64,000 nt of DNA from Streptomyces lincolnensis (lineage in GTDB: Bacteria > Actinomycetota > Actinomycetes > Streptomycetales > Streptomycetaceae). The position numbers were made by a program, and so were the translations under genes. The stretch lies in assembly GCF_001685355.1 (NCBI RefSeq), contig NZ_CP016438.1:7874001-7938000 (forward strand). Direction: 5' to 3'. This document shows, in pieces, positions 36,920 through 45,397 of this stretch. The notes beneath the pieces were generated by a model. That model saw only the letters and a list, made by a program, of their open reading frames with translations, had not been told where the DNA came from and did no database searches. Numbering within the stretch: position 1 is the stretch's first letter; the number at the start of each line of letters is the position of its first letter.

Positions 36920-36957
36920 GTGCAACTCCTTGGGGTTCGCCTGAACGGCACTCGCGG

Positions 36958-37668
36958 TCATCCGTGCAGCCCGCACTCGGTCTTGGTGCGTCCGGCCCAG
37001 CGGCCGGCGCGCGCGTCCTCGCCTTCCAGGACGCGGCGGGTGCAGGGGGCGCAGCCGACGGACGCGTAGCCGTCCATCAGCAACGGGTTGGTCAGGACAC
37101 CGTGTTCGGTGACGTAGGCGTCCACGTCGTCCTGGGTCCAGCGGGCGATCGGGGAGATCTTGATCTTCTGGCGCTTCTCGTCCCAGCCGACGACCGGGGT
37201 GTTCGCCCGGGTGGGGGACTCGTCGCGGCGCAGACCGGTCGCCCAGGCCACGTAGTTCTTCAGCCCGCGCTCCAGCGGCTCGACCTTGCGCATCTTGCAG
37301 CACAGGTCGGGGTCGCGGTCGTGCAGCTTGGGGCCGTACTCGGCGTCCTGCTCGGCGACCGTCTGCCGCGGGGTCAGCGTGATGACGTTGACGTCCATCA
37401 CGGCCTCGACCGCGTCCCGGGTGCCGATGGTCTCCTCGAAGTGGTAGCCCGTGTCGAGGAACACGACATCCACTCCGGGCCGGGCGCGGGAGGCGAGGTG
37501 GGCGACCACCGCGTCCTCCATCGAGGAGGTCACGCAGAAGCGGGTGCCGAAGGTGTCGACCGCCCACTGGAGGATCTCCAGCGCGGAGGCGTCCTCCAGG
37601 TCACGGCCCGCCTGCTCGGCGAGCGCCTTGAGATCCGCTGTCGTGCGCTCTTCCTGAGTCGTCGTCAT
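36958..37668 (-). CDS. cysH: Assimilatory APS/PAPS reductase (4Fe-4S type)
   Basis: A 236-residue thioredoxin-dependent reductase giving sulfite. It carries the cluster cysteines CC (near 120 in DLCCKMRKVEPL) and CxxC (near 204 in VGCAPCTRRV) that mark APS-type reductases, and the catalytic C-terminal ECGLH. GGGGGAGA precedes ATG 37668, which overlaps the stop of the 62-residue gene (ATGA). Confidence 0.96.
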   Translation of the reverse strand: MTTTQEERTTADLKALAEQAGRDLEDASALEILQWAVDTFGTRFCVTSSMEDAVVAHLASRARPGVDVVFLDTGYHFEETIGTRDAVEAVMDVNVITLTPRQTVAEQDAEYGPKLHDRDPDLCCKMRKVEPLERGLKNYVAWATGLRRDESPTRANTPVVGWDEKRQKIKISPIARWTQDDVDAYVTEHGVLTNPLLMDGYASVGCAPCTRRVLEGEDARAGRWAGRTKTECGLHG

Positions 37669-37853
37669 ATGTGATCTCCCCCAGCGTCTGTCTGTCGAAG
37701 GCCCCGGGCGAGCAGCCCGAGGAACTTCAACTGGAATGCGCGGTTGCACGCCGCGCATTCCCACGCGCCGTGACCGCCGTCCGCGGCCTCGCTCGGACGC
37801 AGGTCCTCGTCGCCGCAGTAGGGGCAGTAGAAGGGGGCGGCCCGCTCGCTCAC
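37665..37853 (-). CDS. 62-residue zinc-ribbon protein of the sulfur operon
   Basis: Short protein from GTG 37853 (overlapping the sulfite reductase stop, GTGA) to a stop overlapping cysH. Two CxxC pairs, FYCPYCGDEDLR near 9-12 and WECAACNRAFQLKF near 33-36, predict a rubredoxin-like or zinc-ribbon site. The coupled position between sulfite reductase and CysH is conserved in Streptomyces as far as I remember, which argues that it is a real gene, perhaps an assembly or electron-transfer helper. No direct evidence for function. Confidence 0.85.
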   Translation of the reverse strand: MSERAAPFYCPYCGDEDLRPSEAADGGHGAWECAACNRAFQLKFLGLLARGLRQTDAGGDHI

Positions 37854-39547
37854 GACAGGGCCTCCTCGCCGGCTCGCGAGGCCCAGGCGGCGAAGCGCTC
37901 GCCGTCCTCGCGCTCGGCCTGGAACCGCTTCAGGACCCGCTCGACGTAGTCGGGCAGTTCCTCGGCGGTGACCTTGAGGCCACGCACCTTGCGGCCGAAG
38001 CCGGCCTCCAGGCCGAGGGCGCCGCCGAGGTGCACCTGGTAGCCCTCGACCTGCTCGCCCTGGTCGTTGAGGACCAGCTGGCCCTTGAGGCCGATGTCCG
38101 CCACCTGGATACGGGCGCAGGCGTTGGGGCAGCCGTTGAGGTTGATGGTGAGCGGCTCGTCGAACTCCGGGATCCGGCGCTCCAGTTCGTCGATCAGCTG
38201 CGAGCCGCGCGCCTTGGTCTCGACGATGGCGAGCTTGCAGTACTCGATGCCGGTGCAGGCCATGGTGCCGCGCCGGAAGGGCGAGGGCTTGGCGGTGAGG
38301 TCGAGGGCGTCGAGGGCCTCGACCAGGGGCTCGACCTGAGCCTCCTCGACATCGAGGATGATCATCTTCTGCTCGACGGTGGTCCGCACCCGGCCCGAGC
38401 CGTGGGCCTCCGCGACCTCGGCGATCTTCGTCAGCGTGGTGCCGTCGACGCGGCCGACGCGCGGGGCGAAACCGACGTAGAAACGGCCGTCCTTCTGCCG
38501 GTGCACGCCGACGTGGTCGCGCCAGCGGCCCGAGGGCTCGGCGGGCGCGGGACCGTCGACCAGCTTCCGCTTGAGGTAGTCGTCCTCCAGCACCTGGCGG
38601 AACTTCTCCGGCCCCCAGTCGGCGACGAGGAACTTCAGGCGGGCGCGGGTCCGCAGCCGCCGGTAGCCCCAGTCGCGGAAGATGCCGACCACACCGGCCC
38701 ACACCTCGGGCACCTCGTCCAGCGGCACCCAGGCGCCGAGCCGGACGCCGAGCTTGGGGTTGGTGGACAGGCCACCGCCGACCCACAGGTCGAAGCCGGG
38801 GCCGTGGTCGGGGTGCTCGACACCGACGAAGGCGATGTCGTTGATCTCGTGGACCACGTCGAGCAGCGGGGATCCGGAGATCGCCGTCTTGAACTTGCGC
38901 GGCAGGTTGGAGAACTCCTTGCTGCCGATGTACCGCTCGTGGATCTCGTCGATCGCCCAGGAGCCGTCGATGATCTCGTCCTCGGCGATACCGGCGACCG
39001 GCGAGCCGATGACGACACGCGGGCAGTCGCCGCAGGCCTCGGTGGTGGACAGCCCGACGGCCTCCAGCCGGTTCCAGATCTCCGGGACGTCCTCGATGCG
39101 GATCCAGTGCAGCTGGATGTTCTGCCGGTCGGTGACGTCCGCGCTGCCGCGGGCGAACTCCTGCGAGATCTCACCGATCACGCGCAGCTGCCGGGTGGTG
39201 AGGCGTCCGCCGTCGATCCGCACCCGCAGCATGAAGTACTTGTCGTCCAGCTCCTCCGGCTCCAGGATCGCGGTCTTGCCGCCGTCGATCCCGGGCTTGC
39301 GCTGGGTGTACAGCCCCCACCAGCGCATACGGCCGCGCAGGTCGTTGGGGTCGATCGAGTCGAAGCCGCGCTTCGAGTAGATCGTCTCAATGCGTGTCCG
39401 CACATTGAGACCGTCGTCGTCCTTCTTGAACTGCTCGTTGCCGTTGAGCGGGGTGTGGTGCCCCGCGGCCCACTGACCCTCACCGCGGTGACGGCTCACC
39501 TTGCGGCGGGGAGTCGCGGCGGCAGGGTTCTGCGGGGTGGCGGCCAT
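37850..39547 (-). CDS. sir: Ferredoxin-dependent sulfite reductase
   Basis: Six-electron reduction of sulfite to sulfide using ferredoxin, siroheme and a 4Fe-4S cluster. The 565 residues contain two ferrodoxin-like/siroheme half repeats. Cluster and siroheme cysteines are ACTGIEYCKLA (C-x5-C, near 430-436) and NGCPNACARIQ (C-x3-C, near 470-474). GAAGGA lies about 9 nt before ATG 39547. It resembles the NirA/SirA family; nitrite is the alternative substrate, but the cys operon fixes sulfite as most likely. First structural gene after the leader peptide. Confidence 0.95.
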   Translation of the reverse strand: MAATPQNPAAATPRRKVSRHRGEGQWAAGHHTPLNGNEQFKKDDDGLNVRTRIETIYSKRGFDSIDPNDLRGRMRWWGLYTQRKPGIDGGKTAILEPEELDDKYFMLRVRIDGGRLTTRQLRVIGEISQEFARGSADVTDRQNIQLHWIRIEDVPEIWNRLEAVGLSTTEACGDCPRVVIGSPVAGIAEDEIIDGSWAIDEIHERYIGSKEFSNLPRKFKTAISGSPLLDVVHEINDIAFVGVEHPDHGPGFDLWVGGGLSTNPKLGVRLGAWVPLDEVPEVWAGVVGIFRDWGYRRLRTRARLKFLVADWGPEKFRQVLEDDYLKRKLVDGPAPAEPSGRWRDHVGVHRQKDGRFYVGFAPRVGRVDGTTLTKIAEVAEAHGSGRVRTTVEQKMIILDVEEAQVEPLVEALDALDLTAKPSPFRRGTMACTGIEYCKLAIVETKARGSQLIDELERRIPEFDEPLTINLNGCPNACARIQVADIGLKGQLVLNDQGEQVEGYQVHLGGALGLEAGFGRKVRGLKVTAEELPDYVERVLKRFQAEREDGERFAAWASRAGEEALS

Positions 39548-39676
39548 GGTTGATACGTCCTTCGGGACAGGCGGGAAAGCGGCTCTGACCTGCGCGTACG
39601 GGCGCATGGGTGTACGTGCGCGTCATTGCGCAGGAAGTGAGACAGAAGTGGAGATGTCGGGCGTCGCTGCGGCTGT

Positions 39677-39760
39677 TCAGCGCACCGGACAGATGGCGCT
39701 GGACATACGGCCGAGGTCGACGTGCCGCCGACTCACCAAGGCAATTCCAGTTCCAGACAT
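39677..39760 (-). CDS. RRHVDL-type cysteine leader peptide of the sulfur operon
   Basis: A 27-residue reading frame 129 bp upstream of sir. It contains VSRRHVDLGRMSSAIC, the signature of the short leader peptides that precede cysteine/sulfur genes in many actinobacteria. The Cys codon (TGT) is the fourth codon from the end. In mycobacteria such peptides act as cysteine-responsive attenuators; the same mechanism is inferred here. No ribosome site is evident before the ATG, and CACGCT sits six bases upstream, so translation may start on a leaderless transcript. Confidence 0.8.
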   Translation of the reverse strand: MSGTGIALVSRRHVDLGRMSSAICPVR

Positions 39761-39782
39761 GACGGAAGCGTGTCACGGAGAT

Positions 39783-39797
39783 CTGGACACAGTCCAG
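39783..39797. promoter_or_regulatory. Palindrome upstream of the sulfur operon leader
   Basis: CTGGAC-ACA-GTCCAG is a perfect 6-bp dyad centred about 30 bp upstream of the leader-peptide ATG, over the expected promoter. It is a candidate operator for a sulfur-status regulator; none is encoded nearby. Confidence 0.45.
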
Positions 39798-39815
39798 CTT
39801 TGTCCGTCATGCGGA

Positions 39816-39846
39816 CACCCTTGTCCCGTAGGGTGAGACAAGGGTG
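39816..39846. terminator. Hairpin after the acetyltransferase gene
   Basis: CACCCTTGTC (39816-39825) pairs perfectly with GACAAGGGTG (39837-39846), a 10-bp stem with 11-nt loop. It lies 42 bp downstream of the leftward acetyltransferase stop and upstream of the sulfur-operon promoter, so it probably separates the two units. Confidence 0.6.
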
Positions 39847-39887
39847 GCGTCGATCACATGGGCTGCGCGAGGGCTTGTCGGCGCAGG

Positions 39888-40460
39888 TCAGACCGGGTAG
39901 GCGCCGGGCCATGGGCCGGGAGCGGCCATCTGGGGCTGTTCCGCCACCTGCGTGTCGAAGAGCTTGAAGCCACGCCGCAGGTAGTTGTCCATCGCGTGCT
40001 CGCCGTCCAGGCTGCACGTGTGCAGCCACACCCGCTTGGTGTCGGTCAGCCCCGGCCAGCGGTCCGCGAGGTCCCAGGCGCGGGCGACGCCGTACGACAG
40101 CAGGTGGCCGCCGATCCGCCGGCCGCGGAAGGCCGGGAGCAGGCCGAAGTGCTCGATCTCCACGACGCCGTCGTCCTGCGGGACCAGCTCCACGTATCCC
40201 GCCGGGGTGTCGCGCTCGTAGGCGACCCACGTCTCCACGCCGGGACGCTCCAGGTGCTCCTGCCACTGCGCGTACGTCCAGCCCAGCAGGTCGATCCAGC
40301 GGATGTCGCCGCCGACGGCGGTGTACAGGAAGCGGCTGAACTCGGGGGAGGGGACCTCGGCGCGGACGACCCTCACGTCGCCCTGCGGGGCTTGGGCGGG
40401 GAGGAGGTCGGTGGGTGCGGTCTGTTCCAGGGACCAGGTGGTCACGGGGGTGTTGGGCAT
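39888..40460 (-). CDS. GNAT family N-acetyltransferase
   Basis: A 190-residue acetyl-CoA-dependent transferase. The coenzyme A pyrophosphate loop is visible in FGLLPAFRGRRIGGHLLSYG (R/Q-x-x-G-x-G/A type), preceded by DDGVVEIE and followed by RVWLHTCSLDGEHAMDNYLR, then RRGF. Acceptor unknown. No ribosome site is obvious before ATG 40460. Monocistronic, followed by a hairpin. Confidence 0.9.
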   Translation of the reverse strand: MPNTPVTTWSLEQTAPTDLLPAQAPQGDVRVVRAEVPSPEFSRFLYTAVGGDIRWIDLLGWTYAQWQEHLERPGVETWVAYERDTPAGYVELVPQDDGVVEIEHFGLLPAFRGRRIGGHLLSYGVARAWDLADRWPGLTDTKRVWLHTCSLDGEHAMDNYLRRGFKLFDTQVAEQPQMAAPGPWPGAYPV

Positions 40461-40513
40461 GTGGTCAGAAAATCATCCGGGCAAGGGGTCTGTCGATCGG
40501 CTTCCGGCCGGTG

Positions 40514-40555
40514 GGGGCTGGTCGCGCAGTTCCCCGCGCCCCTTAAGGGGCGCGG
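40514..40555. repeat. Dispersed Streptomyces repeat with terminator palindrome (copy 1)
   Basis: GGGGCTGGTCGCGCAGTTCC begins the element, and the segment 40534-40555 is a perfect 22-bp palindrome (11-bp arms of CCGCGCCCCTT). The same GGTCGCGCAGTTCCCCGCGC core occurs in reverse orientation near 55.0 kb. It lies just after the stop of the leftward secreted-protein gene and can work as its terminator. Confidence 0.8.
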
Positions 40556-40556
40556 C

Positions 40557-41885
40557 TCAGCCCAGCGCTCGATCCATCGATGCCAGAGGCAGCGCGAAAA
40601 GCATGCGGCCCGACTGGGACCACACCTCGCCCGTCTCCTCCCAGTACGAGAGTGCTCCCGCGTCCGGGCTCCAGCAGTCGCGGTGTTTCTCGGGGCCGCA
40701 GCGGGTGGCCTGGGCGCCGTCGGCGGTCTGGCGCCAGAGCGTGCCGTGGGCGTCGTCGGGGTCGCCCGTGCGGGCCAGATACCAGTCGGAGCGGTAGGAC
40801 AGGACGCCGCCGATGTCGTCCGCCTTGGTCTCGTACACGTCCGACGGGCTCGCGCGTCCGGCGGAGTCCGTGGCCAGCAGCCCGGCCCGGGTGCCCGTCG
40901 TGTCCGCGCCGAGGGAGTAGCGGGACAGCAGGGCGGGCCTGTCGCTGTCCGACGGCGGCCGCTCGCTCGCGACCAGGCTGTCGGGTGCCGTACTGCGGTC
41001 CAGGGAGATCGTTCCGGGACGGACGGCCTCCGAGCCGGTCAGCCGGTAGGAGGCGACGGCGGGCAGGACGTACCGGGAGCCGTTCGCCGCCCAGCCGCCG
41101 CGTACCCGGCCCACCGCGCCGGTGTCGACGGTGGTGCGCTGGACGCGGTTCATGTCGTACGCGTACAGCGCGGTGCGGCCCTCGCCGGTGGCGGTGACCA
41201 GCAGTTTGTCCTGGTACCAGACCATGCCGGTCAGCTGGGAGGACAGCGCCCGGTAGTCCCGGCCGCCGTCCACCGGCACGACCAGGAGGACCCAGGTGTA
41301 GGTGAGGTGGCTCGGGTCGTTCGCGTCGACGAAGGCGACCTTGGCCAGGCCCCGGCCCGCCGTGACGCCGGCCTGACTGTTGCTGAGGCCGGTGGACTCG
41401 TTGTCGTTCCGGCTCCAGCCGGAGAGGATCACGCGGTTCTGGCCCCAGATGCCGTCGTCGTCGGCGTCACCGGAGGTGGTGACCGCGCCGGGCCGCCAGG
41501 AGCGGGTGTCGTCGGCGTCCCAGCAGAAGGCGCGGGTCGCGGTCGGCTCGACGGGCAGCGCCCCCCGCTCGCCGCCGGTGCAGGAGATCGCGTCCCGCAG
41601 GCTGTGGTCGGCGTCGTCGAGGACGGCGCCCACGCCGACGGGCCGGCCCATCTCCGAGGAGAGCCGGTCGAGGGTGCCCCGCGGCACCAGGTTCTCCTTC
41701 AGGCGCAGGGTGGCGGACTCGGTGGCCGAGGAGACCGGCTTCAGTGCACCGGGGCTGCCGGTGACCGTGGCCTGCGACGCGCTGATCATGGTGGCCGCGC
41801 CGGTCAGAGCGAGGGCGGTTCCGGCAAGGAATGCCCGCAGCGCCCTGCCCCGCCTGCGCCGACGGTGTCTGCCGCGATGTTTCAT
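40557..41885 (-). CDS. Secreted protein of unknown function
   Basis: A 442-residue protein. A very basic N-terminus (KHRGRHRRRRRGRALRAF) is followed by a hydrophobic signal segment (LAGTALALTGAATMISAS) with likely cleavage after SQA. The exported part has three Cys (SCTGG, AFCWD, TRCGPEKHRDCW has two more) and repeated short beta-type stretches such as LLVTATGEGRTALYAYDMNR, which hint at a beta-propeller. No family is recognised. GGGAGG precedes ATG 41885. A terminator palindrome follows its stop. Confidence 0.75.
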   Translation of the reverse strand: MKHRGRHRRRRRGRALRAFLAGTALALTGAATMISASQATVTGSPGALKPVSSATESATLRLKENLVPRGTLDRLSSEMGRPVGVGAVLDDADHSLRDAISCTGGERGALPVEPTATRAFCWDADDTRSWRPGAVTTSGDADDDGIWGQNRVILSGWSRNDNESTGLSNSQAGVTAGRGLAKVAFVDANDPSHLTYTWVLLVVPVDGGRDYRALSSQLTGMVWYQDKLLVTATGEGRTALYAYDMNRVQRTTVDTGAVGRVRGGWAANGSRYVLPAVASYRLTGSEAVRPGTISLDRSTAPDSLVASERPPSDSDRPALLSRYSLGADTTGTRAGLLATDSAGRASPSDVYETKADDIGGVLSYRSDWYLARTGDPDDAHGTLWRQTADGAQATRCGPEKHRDCWSPDAGALSYWEETGEVWSQSGRMLFALPLASMDRALG

Positions 41886-42034
41886 GCATCCTCCCGAGGC
41901 GGGCCAACTGCGCCTGGTGATCCGTACGTTGACCAAGGAGCAGGTGGGGAGACCCGTAGAGGGATGCTACGGCAGTCCGGCGGCCTGGGGGACGAAGACC
42001 CTGCAATTATGCGGAAGATGCACCCCGAAGCAGC

Positions 42035-43318
42035 TCAGACCGCCCGTACGGACGTGCGTGCGGCCGTCACCGCCGGGGCCGTCGAGTACGGCAGCAGATC
42101 GCGCGGATCGTCCGGCAGCAGCGCCTCGACCTCGGCGTCCTCGCTGAACCGGTACGGCCGGTGTTCCAGAAAACCGCCGAGATAACGCCGTACCCGGGAC
42201 ATCTCGGCGCGCACGGTCACGGTGCGGGCCCGGTCGCCGAACACGTCCTCGGCCAGGCCCGCCGCACTGCGGCCGGTGCGGTGCAGGGCCAGCAGATAGA
42301 GCAATTCGGCGTGCCGGGGGGACAGTTCGTGGCTCCAGGAGCCCGCGCACCCCGACACCGTCACCGACCAGCGGCGCGGCTGCGCCAGGTCGAGCACGAT
42401 CCGGGTGGCGCCGCGCGGCACCGGCTCCTCGTCGGGGCGGACCAGCCAGCCGCCGGTCAGAGGCTCCAGCGAGCACAACCCGATCGACGGCAGCCACCGG
42501 CGGCCCGGCGCCGGCGACTTGGGCAGCGGGATCCGGTTGACGTACGGCATCCCGCTGACCGCGGCCGTCCAGCCGTCCCGGTCGACCACCGCGGCCCGGC
42601 CGCCGAGCCGGGCGAGCACCGGGGCCGCCACCGCGCGCAGCCGCTCCAGCGAGGTCTGGTGCATCTCGCGCAGCCGTGCCTCGGCGAGCTTGGCCACCGA
42701 GTCGACCCAGGCGAGCGTGGCTGGGTGCATGGTCTCCAGCGGGCCGCTGACGTCCACGACACCGATCAGCCGGCCGTCGCGCGGATCGGTGATCGGCGCC
42801 CCGGCGCAGGTCCACACGGACAGGGCCCGCACCTGGTGTTCGCAGGCGACGACCTGCACGGGCCGGCGGACCACCGCCGGGGTGCCCACGCCGTTGGTTC
42901 CGGCCACGTCCTCACGCCAGTCGGAGCCGACCTCGATGCCGGACTCGTCGGCCCGGCGCAGCACCGGCGCGCTGCCCTCGCGCCACAGGGCCCGCCCGTC
43001 GTCGTCGGCGATCAGCACGATGTGGTGGGAGGCGTCGGCCACCGACACCAACCCCTCCCGCAGCACCGGCAGGACGTGCCGGAGCGGGGAGGTCTCGCGC
43101 CGCAGCTCCACCTCTCCGCGCGGGAGCAGTCCGGCCCGGAAGTCGTGGTCGGGATCGATCCCGGTGCGGCTCACCCGCTCCCAGGACTCCTCGATCAGTG
43201 GGCGCGGCGCGCTGCGTGCCTGGTGTGCGTACATGGCGCCACGTACCTCGCCGGGCAGTCGCGTGGGCCGTGCGAGGGCGGCGGCCGCGCGCGTCGTGTC
43301 CATGGGCGGGTTCGCCAC
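42035..43318 (-). CDS. GAF-domain transcriptional regulator (AcoR N-terminus-like)
   Basis: A 427-residue regulator. RPLIEESWERVSRTGIDPDH and the GAF segment (ADASHHIVLIADDDGRALWR, GTNGVGTPAVVRRPVQVVAC, GRLIGVVDVSGPL) resemble the sensor part of AcoR-type activators. There is no AAA+ domain. The C-terminal third (SHELSPRHAELLYLLALHRT, TVTVRAEMSRVRRYLG) looks like a winged-helix DNA-binding domain. GTG 43318 is preferred because GGGAGGA lies just upstream. A TTGCAA dyad in its upstream region is a likely binding site. Target genes are unknown. Confidence 0.85.
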   Translation of the reverse strand: MANPPMDTTRAAAALARPTRLPGEVRGAMYAHQARSAPRPLIEESWERVSRTGIDPDHDFRAGLLPRGEVELRRETSPLRHVLPVLREGLVSVADASHHIVLIADDDGRALWREGSAPVLRRADESGIEVGSDWREDVAGTNGVGTPAVVRRPVQVVACEHQVRALSVWTCAGAPITDPRDGRLIGVVDVSGPLETMHPATLAWVDSVAKLAEARLREMHQTSLERLRAVAAPVLARLGGRAAVVDRDGWTAAVSGMPYVNRIPLPKSPAPGRRWLPSIGLCSLEPLTGGWLVRPDEEPVPRGATRIVLDLAQPRRWSVTVSGCAGSWSHELSPRHAELLYLLALHRTGRSAAGLAEDVFGDRARTVTVRAEMSRVRRYLGGFLEHRPYRFSEDAEVEALLPDDPRDLLPYSTAPAVTAARTSVRAV

Positions 43319-43483
43319 AGGGTCCTCCCGGTAGGAGGCGCGGACGACCGGCCGCGGAAACCAGGCCGGGCACAACCGGTTCCCGTACGACTGTTCGGAC
43401 ACGCCTGCAACTGTCTTGACTGTCTGTCTCATAGTGCCGTTTGCCCGAGCCGGAGGCACACACTCCGCACACAGTCACCAACA

Positions 43484-43501
43484 AGTTGCAACCCCTTGCA
43501 A
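43484..43501. promoter_or_regulatory. TTGCAA dyad upstream of GAF regulator
   Basis: GTTGCAACCCCTTGCAAC is a perfect 7-bp inverted repeat with a 4-bp spacer. It is also a direct repeat of TTGCAA at 10-bp spacing. It lies about 170-180 bp upstream of the regulator start. AcoR-like activators often use TTGCAA-containing upstream dyads, so autoregulation is inferred. Confidence 0.5.
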
Positions 43502-43582
43502 CCCTGGTGGTCGGCCCCGCTCTGTTTGAAACTTGAGCGACGCCGCCCCCGGCGGCGTCCGTGGCCTGAAAAGGGCCAGCTC

Positions 43583-43620
43583 GCGGGGGTGGTGCCGTGT
43601 CGGCGCAGCACCACCCCCGC
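43583..43620. terminator. Terminator of AidB-like gene
   Basis: GCGGGGGTGGTGC (43583-43595) pairs perfectly with GCACCACCCCCGC (43608-43620), a 13-bp stem with 12-nt loop, starting 18 bp after the AidB-like stop codon. Confidence 0.8.
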
Positions 43621-43637
43621 TTCTCGCGGCGACGCGA

Positions 43638-45272
43638 TCAGGCCACCGGACGGGCGCGCTCCACCACCGACTCCAGGTCCAAGGTGCCGGGCAGGGTCCC
43701 GAACGCGGCCCCGCCGTCCCCGCCCAGCCGCGCGCCGCAGAACGCGTCGGCGACCTCCGGCGGCGCGTACCGCACCAGCAGGGAGCCCTGGAGCACCAGT
43801 GCGAGCCGTTCCGCCAGCCGCCGGGCCCGCCCCTCGACGCCTTCCAGGTCCCCGAGTTCGGTGAGCAGGTCCTTGACCGCCGCGTCGAGCCGGTGGTCGG
43901 CGCCGCGCGTCCTGCCGACCTCCAGGAGATAGGCGTTCAGGGCCTGCGGCTCCCGTTGCAGGGCGCGCAGCACGTCCAGCGCCTGCACATTGCCCGCGCC
44001 CTCCCAGATCGAGTTCAGCGGCGACTCGCGCACCAGCCGGGGCATCCCGGACTCCTCGACATAGCCGTTGCCGCCCAGACACTCGGCGGCCTCGACCGCG
44101 AGGGGCGCGCACCGTTTGGTCACCCAGTACTTGGCGGCCGGTACGGCGATCCTGAGCAGCGCCCGTTCCTGCTCGCCGCCGTCGTCGTAGGCCGCCGCGA
44201 GCCGCATGGCGAGGGTGGTCGCCGCCTCGGACTCCAGGGCGAGGTCGGCCAGGACGTTGCGCATCAGCGGTTTGTCGACGAGCCTGCCGCCGAACGCCTC
44301 GCGATACGTGCAGTGGTGGACCGCCTGGGCGACGGCCTGGCGCATCAGTCCCGCCGAACCGAGGACGCAGTCCAGCCGGGTCGCCGCCACCATCTCGATG
44401 ATGGTGGGCACCCCGCGCCCCTCCTCGCCGACCCGGCGGGCCCAGGTCCCGTCGAACTCGACCTCGGCGGAGGCGTTCGACCGGTTGCCCAGCTTGTCCT
44501 TGAGCCGCTGGATCATGAAGACGTTGCGGGTGCCGTCCGCCAGCAGCCGCGGCACCAGGAAGCAGGTGAGGCCCTCGGGGGCCTGGGCCAGGACCAGGAA
44601 GCCGTCCGACATGGGCGCCGAGCAGAACCACTTGTGGCCGGTCAGCTCGTACGTCCCGTCCTCGGCCAGGGGCCGGGCGGCCGTCGTGTTGGCACGGACG
44701 TCGCTGCCGCCCTGCTTCTCGGTCATCGCCATCCCGAACAGCGCCCCGGCCTTCTGCCCGGCGGGCCGCAGTCCCCGGTCGTAGACCGTCGAGGCCAGCC
44801 GGGGTTCCCACTCGGCGGCGAGCGCGGGCTCGGCGCGCAGGGCGGGGACCGCCGCGTGGGTCATCGACAGCGGGCAGCAGTTGCCCGCGTCGACCTGGGT
44901 CCACACCAGGAACCCGGCCGCGCGCCGCACATGCCCGGCGGGCCGTGACCAGGCGGTGGTCAGCCCGGCCGACACGCCCTTGCCGAGCAGCCGGTGCCAG
45001 GCCGGGTCGAAGTCCACCTCGTCCACCCGGTGGCCGTAGCGGTCGTGGGTGCGCAGTCTCGGCGGGTTCCCGTTCGCCTGCGCCCCCCACTCCTGCACCT
45101 GCGCGGACCCGGAGGTCCGGCCCAGGGCGGTGAGCTCGTCTCTCACCTCGTCGAGCAGGTCCGGGGCGGTGTGCCGTTCCACCGCCCCGACCAGGGCGCG
45201 GTCGGTGCTGAAGACGTCGTAGCCGACCAGCGGCTCGGGCTGGTTGGTCACGCTGTGGGTGCTGCCTGCCAT
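43638..45272 (-). CDS. Acyl-CoA dehydrogenase family protein, AidB-like
   Basis: A 544-residue flavoprotein. FGMAMTEKQGGSDVRANTTA, ELTGHKWFCSAPMSDGFLVL and ECLGGNGYVEESGMPRLVRE are the FAD and active-site signatures; the SPLNSIWEGAGNVQALDVLR ending is typical of the AidB subgroup. AidB of E. coli belongs to the alkylation-damage response. No Ada or AlkB gene is next to it, so alkylation response is only a family inference. ATG 45272 sits six bases after TAGGTT with no ribosome site, suggesting a leaderless mRNA. Confidence 0.9.
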   Translation of the reverse strand: MAGSTHSVTNQPEPLVGYDVFSTDRALVGAVERHTAPDLLDEVRDELTALGRTSGSAQVQEWGAQANGNPPRLRTHDRYGHRVDEVDFDPAWHRLLGKGVSAGLTTAWSRPAGHVRRAAGFLVWTQVDAGNCCPLSMTHAAVPALRAEPALAAEWEPRLASTVYDRGLRPAGQKAGALFGMAMTEKQGGSDVRANTTAARPLAEDGTYELTGHKWFCSAPMSDGFLVLAQAPEGLTCFLVPRLLADGTRNVFMIQRLKDKLGNRSNASAEVEFDGTWARRVGEEGRGVPTIIEMVAATRLDCVLGSAGLMRQAVAQAVHHCTYREAFGGRLVDKPLMRNVLADLALESEAATTLAMRLAAAYDDGGEQERALLRIAVPAAKYWVTKRCAPLAVEAAECLGGNGYVEESGMPRLVRESPLNSIWEGAGNVQALDVLRALQREPQALNAYLLEVGRTRGADHRLDAAVKDLLTELGDLEGVEGRARRLAERLALVLQGSLLVRYAPPEVADAFCGARLGGDGGAAFGTLPGTLDLESVVERARPVA

Positions 45273-45397
45273 GAGGCGAACCTACCCGTCGGGGCGACGG
45301 ACACCACCATGACGGGGCAGCCCTCACAGCCTGTCCGCGAACCCTTCGCCCGCGCGGCGACACCCGCCCCTGGGGGACGGGCGCCGAGTGGTGTGCC

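Larger units (their letters stand above)
43319..43637. other. 319-bp intergenic region, regulator promoter and terminator
   Basis: It contains, from right to left, the terminator of the AidB-like gene (43583-43620), the TTGCAA dyad (43484-43501) and the upstream region of the GAF regulator. No convincing coding sequence was seen on either strand. Confidence 0.6.

Noticed and set aside
36920..36961. Upstream ATG for cysC overlapping the cysH stop
   Set aside because: GTG 36919 has an ideal AAGGAG and gives the normal CysC length.
43638..45272. AidB-like gene as part of an alkylation-repair operon
   Set aside because: No ada, alkA or alkB nearby and a terminator follows directly; kept as family-level naming only.
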